Below are positions 45,160 to 58,588 of a stretch of DNA of 64,000 nt, piece by piece (position 1 is the first letter of the stretch; every line of letters begins with the position of its first letter). The translations under genes were made by a program, and so were the position numbers. The notes under the pieces are model-generated. The model had not been told where the DNA came from. It saw only the letters and a list, made by a program, of their open reading frames with translations, and did no database searches. Source of the DNA: Aphrophora alni (taxonomy: Eukaryota; Arthropoda; Insecta; Hemiptera; Aphrophoridae); the NCBI GenBank assembly GCA_963513935.1, contig OY740776.1, positions 11,686,724-11,750,723 on the forward strand. The letters are read 5' to 3'.

Positions 45160-45839
45160 TATATTTAGTGAATACATTCCAATACTGGCTTCTATCAGTT
45201 ATAGCGTGGACCTATCAATTTTGAATCACTCGATGTCGCTTTAAGACATTCTTTTCCTGTTGGAATTTCTGTCCCTTATACAGGGTGTACAAAACACAAT
45301 AAAGCGTAACCTGTACTTATTTAATAGGCTAAGGGTTTATTGTGAGTAAAACTATTTTAACGTTTGAGGTGTCGTAGCATAGGTCTCAGCTTCAACTTTA
45401 GGGAGGAAAATTAAAAGGGGTGGAAATTTTTGTAATTAACCCTTTGCTAATGTCTATTAAATAATTTATAAACATCTATAATTAAAAACATCCAGAGTTC
45501 TTATTTTATACTAAACTAATGTATTTTTTTTACTTAAAAAATGTCTTCCGACATCAAATACGATCTAAATGCTTCAAAATAAGGTAGATAGTAAATGATG
45601 CCGACTATTTTTTTAAACTAAATTTCAGGGTAAGTTAAAAAGCAAAATTGCCATTCAGTCGAGTTGGGGTACTTCGGGATTGTCACGCGAACTTTCGGTG
45701 GTAAACCCTTAAAGAATATTAAAACCTACCATTTTTCTATTGCATAGTCACAAAAAAATATATGAAAGGTGCCTATCAGTATTTAAAAATAATAATTATT
45801 CTAACTTGAATAAGACTTCGTTCTTTTTTAAGTTCAATG
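45160..45839. other. AT-rich stretch; solitary CAGGGTGTAC end
   Basis: TATACAGGGTGTACAAAACAC at 45278-45298 looks like one mariner-type MITE end with TA, but I find no inverted partner. No gene. Confidence 0.4.
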
Positions 45840-46135
45840 ATTTTTTTGTTACGGTTACTGAGTGAAGTGTTCTTTTTAAAACAATATCCCTTCAAATCCA
45901 TTTACGTCGCCGTCATAAAATGTCCGTAAAAGAAAAGAACACGGAATTGCTTTTCTCAAGCTACTGATCAATCAAATAAGCTTGAATTTAGATTTGATAG
46001 TAGGCTCAGAGTTGCCTAGTGACGTCATCATTGGGTGAAGGACAATAGCCGCCAGTACCATCTGAATGTGCGACGAGGAAATCAATAAACTCCCGCCTCT
46101 CGACACCGTCGGCCTCGCTCTAGGTGGCGGTGCAT
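45840..46135 (+). repeat. Repeat K copy 1
   Basis: TTGCTTTTCTCAAGCTACTG, AATTTAGATTTGATAGTAGG, GTGACGTCATCATTGGGTG, AAGGACAATAGCCGCCAGT and CTCTCGACACCGTCGGC occur in the same order at 52780-53045. Confidence 0.7.
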
Positions 46136-46385
46136 TTAGCATCATTACGTCAGATTACACAGATAAAATCTGATTGGTGAAATTTAGTGAAACCGATTTT
46201 AAATAATCTTGTCACTTTTAATGCTGATGTGAGCTTTGCGAAATCATTATTTAGATAAAAACTGTTGTTGTTGTATTCACCCAAATTGAAGAGGCAATCA
46301 ACAGGTTCCATCCTTTATTTTGATGTAATTTGACTAATTCCTTTAATATATATTTGTTTTACGTACTGTGTAGTTTACGTGTTAT
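46136..46385. other. AT-rich spacer
   Basis: Nothing recognised between repeat K and the minisatellite. Confidence 0.3.
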
Positions 46386-47768
46386 TTTCGACGGAATCCT
46401 ATAACTGTTATTTCCGACGGGTTTCAGGTAGAAGAATCATTTCCGATGGTTTTAGATAGAAGGATCATTTCCGACAGGTTTTAGGTAGAAGGATCATTTC
46501 CGACGGTTTTAGATAGAAGGATCTATTCCGAAGGTTTTCAAGTAGAAGGATCATTCCGACGGGTTTCTGATAGAAGGATCATTTCCGACGGGTTTCAAGT
46601 AGAAGGATCATTCCGACGGGTTTCAGATAGAAGGATCATTTCCGACGGTTTTCAGGTAGAAGGATCATTTCCGACGGTTTTAGATAGAAGGATCATTTCC
46701 GACGGGTTTCAAGCAGAAGGATCATTCCGATGGGTTTCAAATAGAAGGATCATTCCGACGGGTTTCAGGTAGAAGGATCATTACGACGGTTTTAGGTAGA
46801 AGTATCATTTCCGACGGGTTTCAAGTAGAAGGATCATTCCGACGGGTTTCAGATGGAAGGATCATTTCCGACGGGTTTCAGGTAGAAGGATCATTTCCGA
46901 CGGTTTTAGGTAGAAGTATCATTTCCGACGGGTTTCAAGTAGAAGGATCATTTCCGACGGGTTTCACATAAAAGGATCATTTCCGACGGTTTCAAGTAGA
47001 AGGATTATTTCCGACGGGTTTCACATAGAAGGATCATTTCCGACGGGTTTCAAGCAGAAGGATCATTCCGATGGGTTTCAAATAGAAGGATCATTTCCGA
47101 CGGGTTTCAGGTAGAAGGATCATTACGACGGTTTTAGGTAGAAGTATCATTTCCGACGGGTTTCAAGTAGAAGGATCATTCCGACGGGTTTCAGATGGAA
47201 GGATCATTTCCGACGGGTTTCAGGTAGAAGGATCATTTCCGACGGTTTTAGGTAGAAGGATCATTCCGACGGGTTTCAGATAGAAGGATCATTTCCGACG
47301 GGTTTCAGGTAGAATGATCATTTCCGACGGTTTTAGGTAGAAGTATCATTCCGACGGGTTTCAAGTAGAAGGATCATTTCCGACGGGTTTCACGTAGAAG
47401 GATCATTTCCGACGGGTTTCAAGTAGAAGGATCATTTCCGACGGGTTTCACGTAGAAGGATCATTTCCGACGGTTTTAAGTAGAAGGATTATTTCCGACT
47501 GTTTCAAGTATAGAAGGATCTTTTCCGACGTTTTTTAGGTAGAAGGATCATTTCCGAGGGTTTCAGATAGAAGGATCATTTCCGAGGGTTTCAGATAGCA
47601 GGATCATTTCCGACGGGTTTGAGGTAGAAGGATCATTTCCGACGGGTTTCAGATAGAAGGATCATTTCCGAGGGTTCCAGATAGAAGGATCATTTCCGAC
47701 GGGTTTGAGGTAGAAGGATAATTTCCGACGGGTTTCAGGTAGAAGGATCATTTCCGACGGTTTTAGGT
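46386..47768 (+). repeat. 27-29 bp minisatellite, ~48 units
   Basis: The unit is TTTCCGACGGGTTTCAGGTA followed by GAAGGATCA. Lengths vary by loss of one T or G. Recurrent subtypes (AAGTAG, AGATAG, AGGTAG; CGACGGTTTTAGG) reappear in the same succession, for example around 46690-46870 and 47040-47230, showing multi-unit duplication. A frame on the minus strand over its end is a repeat artefact. Confidence 0.96.
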
Positions 47769-48229
47769 CCCCCGAATATTTGATCAACACGTAGTCCTGT
47801 TTATTATATATATATCCGGCAACGTTGCACAACTTAGAAAGGGTTTTATCTCTTACAATAATTTTATTTGTTTTCACTAAGTAAGTATCAATTACGTACT
47901 ACTTAACTTCTAGAGGTAAAATACGCAGTTGTAAGTAACATTTGTATATCTTGAGCTAAGAACTATTGATATGAATTTACAATTGTCACTATATACACTC
48001 TTAACTAACCTAATCTCTACAAGATTCCCTGGTTCTTTCGATAAGTTTACTCATTGTATTGTTTCGGGTTACAGTGACAAGCTGTAGACAGGGTATCTCT
48101 TGTAATTTGAGTCTTGCTTTTACTATATTTGGAATTTGCAACGTTGCCAAACGCATAACGGCATAGAATCGTCGGAAATAGCCCGGCAACACTGTGTGTT
48201 ATCGCTATTCAATTGGAAATTCAAGATTC
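47769..48229. other. AT-rich stretch, no feature
   Basis: Short (AT)n at 47806-47814. No repeat or coding similarity recognised. Confidence 0.35.
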
Positions 48230-49095
48230 AAAATTTAGATTTTGTTATCTGATTCGATTATATTTTAAAATGAGAAAGTATGTAGCAAATACTGCAGGGT
48301 TCAATGTGTCTAAACCTAGGATAATCTCGTAGCTTGTTTTATAAATATTACTAAAAAATTAATGTTTAAACGGCAGAAATCATAATTTTTTATTTGAATA
48401 TTTTATGAGTATAATCTGTTAACACATAAGCTACATCGCATAGCATCGTTCAAACAATAGTATAGTCCTATATTTTTTCCCCCTTATAATTTACGTTTTC
48501 AATTTATTATTTTTGTAAATTAAAGTACTGTATATAAAAACAATTTTACGACTCTGTCCGTTTGGAAATCTAACTTTACATAGTCGAAAAATCGTTCAGA
48601 TATCATTGCCTTGTAAAATAAATATTGGTAACTCTCGACTACTCAAATAGCATCATTGGGTGAAGGACAATAACCGCCAGTGCCATCTGATTGTACAAGG
48701 ACGAAATCAATAAGCTCCCCGTCTCTCAACACCGGCGGCTTTGCTCTCAGGGTGTTGACCTTATTAAATAGATCAGTTTTAATAGCGGTTAGTATAACGA
48801 TTATATTTTAAAATAAGGTTCAATCAGTGATAGGCTTGTAGCTTGTTTTATCAATATTGAAAAAAAGCAGAAATCATAATTTTATCATTATTGAATTTGC
48901 TAATTTCTTTATTTATATATTTTTGGAGTTTCATCTTGCTACATAGATTGCTTAACAACGTCGATTCAAACAATTGTAATAGTTCTATAATTGCTTTCCT
49001 TATCATTTCAACTTAAAAAATATTAATTTTAGCCTATAAGTTCACGTATACAAAAACAGTTTCACGTCTCTGTCCGTTTGGAAATCGAACTGTGC
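48230..49095 (+). repeat. Diverged tandem duplication with a repeat K fragment between
   Basis: 48230-48600 and 48765-49095 share TATATTTTAAAAT, GTAGCTTGTTTTAT, GCAGAAATCATAATTTT, CAAACAAT, ATATAAAAACA/ATACAAAAACA and CTCTGTCCGTTTGGAAATC in order. Repeat K copy 2 (48645-48760, ATCATTGGGTGAAGGACAAT) lies between them. Confidence 0.6.
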
Positions 49096-51687
<2,592 letters not shown>

Positions 51688-52189
51688 TTTGTTAATAAAG
51701 TATTATTTCTAAAATTAGACTCAAAAATCCATGTTCCAAATCGTAAGCAAAAATTACAGTAGAAGCATAATTAAAAAAATAAAATAAAATAAAAATTATT
51801 ATTAGCTGCCGATATTAAAAAGTTCAATTAAATATGATGAGCACAGATTCAACCTTGTTTGGTAGGCTATTCGTTTATAAAGTGTGGTAAAATTTGTTCG
51901 TTATTTATTTTCGAATTATTGAATAGAAATGGAATACCTGTAATAATAATTCATAAGGATGATATGCAATTATTTGTGATAAAATGTTATCAAATGTCTA
52001 ACAAGATTTTTTTGTAAATCAATCAGAATTTTAAAATTTAAATTGCTTAGCAACGTCATAATAATTGTCTTGCAATTATTGTCCCCTATATTAGAAGTTT
52101 CCAATAGTATTTATATTTTTACATCTTCAGTATATAATGTGAGGTAATGTATCGTGCTAACATGATCTCTAGGAGAAAGGAGTCTTCTA
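51688..52189. other. AT-rich stretch, no feature
   Basis: Nothing recognised. Confidence 0.35.
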
Positions 52190-52560
52190 GGAATAGTGTC
52201 GTGCACTACATCTCACGGTGTCGGCCCTAGAAAACTGGGGAAAAGCTTTTATTAGCTTCCAGCTTCGGCTGGTGGGCTAGCCTATCCCATGTAGGTGAGT
52301 AACGGGAGCCTACCACGGCGATGCTGTGGGGGAGGGTACCTCATCAAACGTGGTTTGAGGAACCTTGGCGACATGAGTACCATAAGAACATGCTCAGCCT
52401 GTCCTGGGGTTTCGGCGTCTGGGAGCATGCGTTGAGTAATGGTTTCGTGGTAGTAGTGGTGTGCTAGTGGTACATTGCTTCCAGCACATATCTTCATGAG
52501 TGGGGGGTGTTGTTGTGCCGAGAGGATACAGGTGCGTCTGCTGTCCTAGTTCCTCGGAAC
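52190..52560 (-). repeat. Repeat L copy (minus)
   Basis: Inversely it has CACCTACATGGGATAGGC, CCGAAGCTGGAAGCTAAT, AGCTTTTCCCCAGTTTTC and GGCCGACACCGTGAG, matching 34861-35160. Upstream GC-rich sequence has a 71-codon frame that shows weak frame-preserving similarity to the frame over 34970-35110, possibly a decayed retroelement protein end. No family is recognised. Confidence 0.55.
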
Positions 52561-52739
52561 TGGTTAAGTTTTAAACTTTGATATCATAACTGGTACATGA
52601 TGTCCTCAAGTATCGAGTGACTCGGAGAAAATGAGCACTATTTAAAATTTTATTAACAAAACTGTATTTGTCCCCCCCCCAAGAAGTATTAAATATACGT
52701 CTGTTCCTTTGTCCTTGAAAATGTGAAATAAATTATAAA

Positions 52740-53045
52740 TAGAAAAGAAAAATGATATCAATCCAACGAGATTCTCCGAATCCATTTGTTTGCGCTTGTC
52801 ATAAAATGTCGGTAAAAGGGAGAGAAGATGGGATTGCTTTTCTCAAGCTTCAGATCAATCAAGCCTGAATTTAGATTTGATAGTCGCCTCAGAGATACAC
52901 GTTAGGTCTAGTGACGTCATCATTGGGTGAAGGACAATAGCCGCCAGTGCCATCTGATTGTAAGACGACGAAATCAATAAGCTCCCCGTCTCTCGACACC
53001 GGTGGCTTCGTTCTTAGGAGCGGGCGTTGACTTTATTATATGGAT
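52740..53045 (+). repeat. Repeat K copy 3
   Basis: TTGCTTTTCTCAAGCTTC, AATTTAGATTTGATAGTCG, AGTGACGTCATCATTGGG, ACAATAGCCGCCAGTGCC and CTCTCGACACCGGTGGC. Confidence 0.7.
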
Positions 53046-53289
53046 TAGATTTGAAAGTGTTTAGTAAAATGCAGTAGCTTAATACAAGGTGTAAAAAGAA
53101 AGCAAACTTTCTTACTCATCCATACAAAATATAAATACGAAAAAAAAAAATCGTTATTTTAGATGAGACACCCAGTATATAATTTAATCATGTTAAGCTG
53201 TCTGTTAATTATATGTTAACTTTCCAACTGTACCTAAATTATAATTATAATAAATTTTCAATTCATTTCAATTCAGGTCCTTGAATTCC
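53046..53289. other. AT-rich spacer
   Basis: TTAGATGAGACACCCAGTATA at 53158-53178 resembles the right end of the 21658 fold-back family, diverged and solitary. Confidence 0.35.
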
Positions 53290-53570
53290 CAATACGTCCA
53301 TCAGGAGGTCACTTTAGTAAGTACGTGAGTGGCAATTCCGAGGGAGCCGAGCTGGATATACACTTTTTTTTATATAGTCTTGGGTTAGATCCGTTTCTTT
53401 CATCTTTACTATCCGGTCTTTCTTGACCAACTCGTGTTCTTTTCTGACCCTGGCTCAGAGTATCAAGGGCTAAGGCTATTTATTTTATGTTATTTTCTTT
53501 CTTTTTTTTTATAAGGTGATGAACGACCCTGAGGTTTTTCACTTTTGAAAAACCTCTGGGTCTATTAAAA
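53290..53570 (+). repeat. Repeat A copy 11
   Basis: GTAAGTACGTGAGTGGCAAT, GGAGCCGAGCTGGATATAC, TTGGGTTAGATCCG, CTTTCTTGACCAACTCG, a T run, then GGTGATGAACGACCCTGAGG. Confidence 0.7.
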
Positions 53571-54119
53571 ATACACAAATTTCGGTAGTTTTCAGTTTGA
53601 TGCAACTTACTGTACACACGTTATCTATTCGTTCAACTGACGCTGCCTATGCGTGACTAGATTAATCAAGTGCTGATGTGTTCTAAGTAGAAGAAAAATT
53701 GGCGTGCCATCGCTATTTGTAGTGAATTGCAGTAATGTCGTTTTAACATGATCCATGTTATGAGTTCAACGCACTATGTTTTTGAGGGTACGTAGGAAAC
53801 CGAAGACCTTTATAATTTGTCCGTCCGTCTGCCTGTTTGTAAGTCGCGATCGATCTGCACAGACAAAACAATAAATCCTGTATTGTCCGACAAATAGGGG
53901 AAATTTAGCGGTAACCGTGGTAGTAATTAAGGGAGGAAAACTATCGAGTTGAATTTTTTTCTTTTTATTTGACGAAAAAATTAATACATTGGCGCTAGGG
54001 TGAATCTAAAGTTTCAGATGTAATGCGCCTAAATTGAACAAAGCGTTATCTATAAATCTGAAAGAAAATGATTTGGATTTGAAATTAAATTGCGCTGCGA
54101 AATCATATATTATAGTTTT
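53571..54119. other. No recognisable feature
   Basis: AT-rich, no repeat match. GTCCGTCCGTCTGCCTG at 53820 is simple-sequence-like. Confidence 0.3.
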
Positions 54120-54233
54120 TTTCTGACGAATACAACTTAATTTAACCTCACAATGAGAAATGCGTACCGTGTAAGTTATAAAAGTAGTTTTTCTGAGATG
54201 CGAAACAAACAATCCAATAACCATTAAAAGAAG
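54120..54233 (+). repeat. Dispersed repeat, paralogue of 49285-49400
   Basis: ACAACTTAATTTAACC, CACAATGAGAAATGCGTACC and CCATTAAAAGAAG match the 49.3 kb copy. The homology then breaks for about 450 bp and resumes at about 54686. Confidence 0.6.
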
Positions 54234-54685
54234 TGATTATTGATAGCTTTACTAGACTGGTTGTATTTATATTTAACTAATTTTTGTACTTACTGCTCAC
54301 AGACCGTTTTCTTTCTTTTATTTTTTATTGGTTACGTCGTTTTGACTATTGTTCAGGCATTATCAAACCTAGATTTTTACTGGAATTTTTGCATTCGTTG
54401 ATGCGCGTCAATTGTGTAAATTAAAACGTATACATATCACATTCACAAATAACACGTAATACATAAACACTGCTTTGAAACACATAAGTTCATAAACAAA
54501 TCACTCGATTTACGTGTGTCCACGTACGTGCTTGATTCAATACTGGTCTTCAATACCGAATGCAAGAATTCCAGTAAAAATCTATGTTTGATAATGCCTG
54601 AACAATAGTCGAAACGACGTAACCAATAAAAGAAAGAAAACGGACTGTGAGCAGTAAGTATAAAAATTAGTTAAATTAAAAGAAG
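54234..54685. mobile_element. Fold-back insertion with candidate 11-bp TSD
   Basis: ATTAAAAGAAG occurs at 54223-54233 and 54675-54685 on both sides. The paralogue at 49.38 kb has a single ATTAAAAGATGG there. Inside, arms at 54271-54396 and 54558-54680 are inverted (ACTTACTGCTCACAGACCG / CGGACTGTGAGCAGTAAG; ATTGGTTACGTCGTTTTGAC / GTCGAAACGACGTAACCAAT). The left arm starts 37 bp inside the boundary. There is no coding sequence. Confidence 0.65.
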
Positions 54686-55337
54686 GATTGCATTTTTCAT
54701 TTATTTCTCTTTATAGATTGAACTAAGCAACTCTATAATTACACCCGTATCTGTCTTTTACAAGACTTTGACATTATAAAAACAAATTTCCCTACATGCC
54801 TACGGATCCTAAGTTTTGTTGTATTTAACACAAGATTGACTCTTTTATTTATTTACTGTTTTGCCGTCAGATAAAGCTAAAATATGACGTTAAATTTAAT
54901 CTAAATCTGTCCATCCGTTTAAGTTTAAGTCACAACAAAGTCTACATTGTTCGAAAAATATACTTTTTTGATAAAAGTAAAGAGTAAACAATGTGATTAG
55001 GCAATATCAGGCGATGTAACGTCATTTCCAACCACAATAGAACCCATCTGTCATCTGTTCACTACAGTGACTCCAGACTGTACATCTCGTAATATCTCTT
55101 TTAATTTACTCACCCTTCCCCCCTACCCTACACTTCAATTTAAATTGTAATTTGTTTTTAAATTAACAGCAAATAAATGGGTACCTACATTCGTCTACAT
55201 GTGTTGTTTTTCCTTCATAAAACTAAAAACTATCAGTACGAAATAACTATTACAAATATGGAAATCTAAATATTGTAATCTCCCTCGGCTCTTTGGCTGA
55301 ATGGGTAAACTAAAATTTTGGATGTTATGAGTGATGT
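54686..55337. other. AT-rich stretch, no feature
   Basis: TTGGCTGAATGGGTAAAC near 55293 resembles a tRNA A box, but no B box or acceptor stem follows. Confidence 0.35.
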
Positions 55338-55453
55338 ATACTATTATCAAACGGGGAATGCGGCTGAACGAAGGGTCGCCTCACTTTAACGCACGCGCCA
55401 TCACACACAGACGCGCAGAGTATTAGGACTGCCGTGGGCCACCTGCAAGAGTT

Positions 55454-56534
55454 GGTGTCGTGGGGTTGGCTCGACGTGGGGTTAGCTCGACATATTGGCC
55501 GCCCCAGTTAATATCAATCACTTCCTGGAAATGTGAACGGATCAGGTACCAGTGGGGCGGGTATAATTAAAATCAGTAAAGATCAAATAGAAAATAACCA
55601 TCACTATTTAGGTTAGGTTAGGTTAAGATTTTTTCCCTACAAATTCTAACTTTTAATTTGGTAATACCAATGACTACATAAATACTATAAGACACGACAT
55701 AGGATAGGGAAATAGTCTACGCTTTACGGGTGCTGTTCGTCACAAGTTTGACACACAGCTATCAGAAAGCGCTAGCAGCAGGTGCTTGACTGTACGCATC
55801 CCACTTGGTTGAGACTGTACAACTGTTGACCTCTCTCTCACAAACCTTCTCACTTACTTCCGTCAGCATAGTCAGTGTTGTCAGTTCGTGCGCTGAGATA
55901 AGCGATTCTCGACCTTCCCTCACATCTCTGGTCCCATATGTGGCATCAGTGCGTTTTCTCTTACCCGCCTGAAACATTGTTTGACCGTAGAGCCACCTAG
56001 CGTCAGTCACATCAACTTCAGATTGGTCACATCAACGCCACTTAGCGGGTATTGGTCAACTCAAGAATAAGCGTAGAATATTTAACATGGCCATGTCGTG
56101 TCTTATAGTATTTATGTAGTCATTGGTAATACTAACCATTAAATATGTACGTATAAACACTCTAGGTACAGTATCATTTAACAATTTTGAATTAAAATCA
56201 ATTCATACAAACTATATAACAAACTAGAGAATTAGATTCAACATATTTAAATTGTTAAAAAGGAATAAAGATATTGTCTTTAGATAGTGTTTATGTATCT
56301 CTTAGTCAATCTTCACAGAAGTATGGTCATCGCAATTATAAAGCCCATCGACAATATGACATATCATCGAATTGGATACTTAAATAAACTTCAACAGTGC
56401 CTTATGAGTTCAGAATAGTTATGATTGGTATTGTGCTTTCTGTTGGTTTTAAAGGATACCAGGTTAGCCAATTAAGCAGGAGTTTGAACAGATGACCCTA
56501 GTTCCCCAAAGTGTCGAGCCAACCCCACGTAATC
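55454..56534. mobile_element. Insertion X (1,081 bp including MITE D copy 1; near 8-bp TSD)
   Basis: The left end is GGTGTCGTGGGGTTGGCTCG and the right end, inverted, is GATTACGTGGGGTTGGCTCG, giving a 22-bp terminal inverted repeat with three mismatches. CAAGAGTT (55446-55453) and CATGAGTT (56535-56542) would be an 8-bp duplication with one substitution. The motif CGTGGGGTTRGCTCGAC is directly repeated at the left end. Without D it is about 616 bp. The 8-bp duplication would fit hAT-like or related superfamilies, but the ends are not canonical. Confidence 0.65.
55668..56125 (-). mobile_element. MITE D copy 1 (458 bp, 7-bp TSD GTAATAC)
   Basis: Ends CAATGACTACATAAATAC and its inverse. Perfect GTAATAC lies at 55661-55667 and 56126-56132. 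Its interior is inverted relative to copies 2 and 3, and the 82-codon frame runs 56010 to 55762. It lies inside X, which lies inside E, so D is the youngest layer. Confidence 0.9.
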
Positions 56535-56590
56535 CATGAGTTACCTACTGTGCTTCACTTGATCAAACTTTCATTTATTTAACTTCCTAT

Positions 56591-57139
56591 AACGGGCATA
56601 ATTATTATTTACAGGTACAGCGTGCCCTTAAAAAGGTGAACTGTCTATTTATTTTCGGATTTAATAAATCAAAAAGAACAAAATAATCAAATAACAAATA
56701 TTCGAATCCGTCTATCCGCCATTTTCTTCTTTTACAATAAACCATTATAACTCCAGAAATAGATAAGATATTGAGTTCAGATTTGATATAAACAGTTTGT
56801 ATGCTTCGTTTTATAAGTGTACCAAACACAAAGACTTTATTTTTATAATTTTCAAAATGGTTTTTTTTTACTCCTTCTCACCCTCAATGCCGTTCGAGGC
56901 TGAACATGGACTAAACAACATCGAATTTTCACTTTTCACTTCAACGACCAAGAACACTATGTATTCGACTTTAATATTGGTTGTAGCCTATTACTAGTAA
57001 TGAGTCACCCCTACGTGTGTTTTCCACAGATTGTAATTCATAGTTGGGTTGAAATTACTCTGTGCCGTTGCTGAAACATACATACAAACACGTACATTCA
57101 ATTTTATGTACAATATTTTGAGTTTGAATCTTTCTCTTA
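56591..57139. other. AT-rich stretch with dispersed blocks
   Basis: 56700-56860 carries ATCCGTCTATCCGCCATTTT, TTCGTTTTATAAGTGTACC and TTATAATTTTCAAAATGG, a family shared with the core of the 14972 fold-back and with 41440-41665. Confidence 0.4.
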
Positions 57140-57298
57140 CAACTGTTCTATTAGGTCTCTCTTAACCAAATCTTGTTCTTTTCCGACCCTGACGCTATTA
57201 GAGAATGATGGAAGAGCTTTATTTTATATTTCCTTCTTCTTTTTTTTTTATAAGGCAATATGACCGAGACGTTTTTCAATTTTAAAAAACAAGCAACT
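57140..57298 (+). repeat. Repeat A copy 12 (3' part)
   Basis: TAGGTCTCTCTTAACC, TTGTTCTTTTCCGACCCTG, ACGCTATTAGAGAATG, a T run, then GGCAATATGACCGAGACG. Confidence 0.65.
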
Positions 57299-57984
57299 TT
57301 GCAAATGAATGCTCATTCTGTGTTTACTTCAACCCTAGGAACAATCCCCTAAATTATGAGACAAGAGTTCCGAAACACTCTGTAATTATTTGGTTTAATA
57401 TGGCATCCGTTCAATTTCCTTTTTTGACTGACAACTACCGATTTTACATTTTTAGTAACAAATAGTTTTGGTTGGTTTTTAGTTTGGTAAATGAGAAAAG
57501 TTGTGCAGTGTTTTTTTTTTCATCTTTATGATTTCCGAGTCAAAAGAAACTGTTGTTCGAGTACGCAAATTCACGCAGTAATTTCAATAATCAATTATTT
57601 ACAAGTAAACTGTTACTGTTGCCATGGCAACGCGATGGAAAGACAATACCCTCGTTGCCTTGGTTACCGGAGAACTGATTATAATCTGATTTCGCGTGAG
57701 TTTTCTCTCGCCCTTAACATTGTTTTCATTAAAGTTGGGTTAATTAATAGAATTGAATTTACACTTTCTCCCAAGAATTGACTTGTTTCCCCCTGTAATA
57801 ATTGTATTTCGAAATGAAAGTTTCACCGATTGGTTTGCAAATTACAACTTGTTCCGATATTAAGAGCAGGCGTACCAATATAATCTCTTAAGAATATGAA
57901 CAAATTACTTGGTAATTAGTATTAGTTAGAAACTTGTAATTAGTTCCATGTTTTCAACAACAAATCTTCTTTGTTCAGGAAGTG
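57299..57984. other. AT-rich stretch with repeat J piece
   Basis: 57415-57515 (GACAACTACCGATTTTAC, GGTAAATGAGAAAAGTTGTG) belongs to repeat J. A frame over 57491-57781 has no recognised domain. Confidence 0.4.
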
Positions 57985-58400
57985 TAGGCCAAGTTTGGTA
58001 ACCGCTTAATAATTAGACTGCTCTCTATGTTTCATTGCCTCAGGAAAATGAAATAGTGTTTTCAACTTGTCCGTCCGAAGCCGTTGTACGTAAACAAGGT
58101 AGCGGCCACAAATATTAAGGTTAGGAACATGAAATTTGGTATAGTGGAATATAGTGTGCTCATATACAATATTATTGAAATTCAGAAAAATCGAAATAAC
58201 AATGTCAAAATGGCGGCCATTTAAAACAGTTTTTGTTCATATCTCGTGTTATTGAACTTATAACATCTTAAAATGGATACACATTTTGAGTTTCTAATTA
58301 TGCACGTAATGGTACCCAAACGAGTGGACCAATTTTGATTAATTTTCTTATGTAAGCGCATTTTTGTCCAATCTCGGGATGATTTTTTTTTTTTTTTTTT
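57985..58400 (+). repeat. Repeat C copy 6 (5' part)
   Basis: GCCTCAGGAAAATGAAATAG, GTAGCGGCCACAAATATTAA, GGAACATGAAATTTGGTATA and AATGGCGGCCATTTAAAAC. It ends in a 23-base T run (58384-58407). Confidence 0.65.
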
Positions 58401-58588
58401 TTTTTTTACTTCTCGAAATTTGAGGGTAGCTACCGTAAAACACAAAATTACGATTATCAAATTTTGTTAAATTGTCAATCTCTCCGAAATACAGGTTCAC
58501 GAGTTATAGGTACAATTGGAAAAATCGGCTGTTTTTTTTTAACGTAATTTCTCAAAATCGTTTCTACAGATTTTGTTGAAATATATTA
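58401..58588. other. AT-rich spacer
   Basis: Nothing beyond a T run and short blocks. Confidence 0.3.

Larger units (their letters stand above)
55338..56590 (+). mobile_element. Element E copy 2 (end only), split by insertion X
   Basis: 55338-55445 (ATACTATTATCAAACGGGG, GCGGCTGAACGAAGGGTCG, GTGGGCCACCTGCAAGAG) continues at 56535 (CATGAGTTACCTACTGTGC). At 26090-26260 the same sequence is uninterrupted. No inverted right end was found, so this is a solo end. Confidence 0.65.

Noticed and set aside
30530..47768. 28-31 bp repeat arrays resembling CRISPR repeat lengths
   Set aside because: Units are head-to-tail without unique spacers, and the genome is eukaryotic. These are minisatellites.
55285..55310. 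tRNA-like TTTGGCTGAATGGGTAAAC
   Set aside because: No B box, anticodon arm or acceptor stem in the right place.
57491..57781. 96-codon frame
   Set aside because: Begins in repeat J sequence with a T run coding Phe, and has no domain or neighbouring exon evidence.
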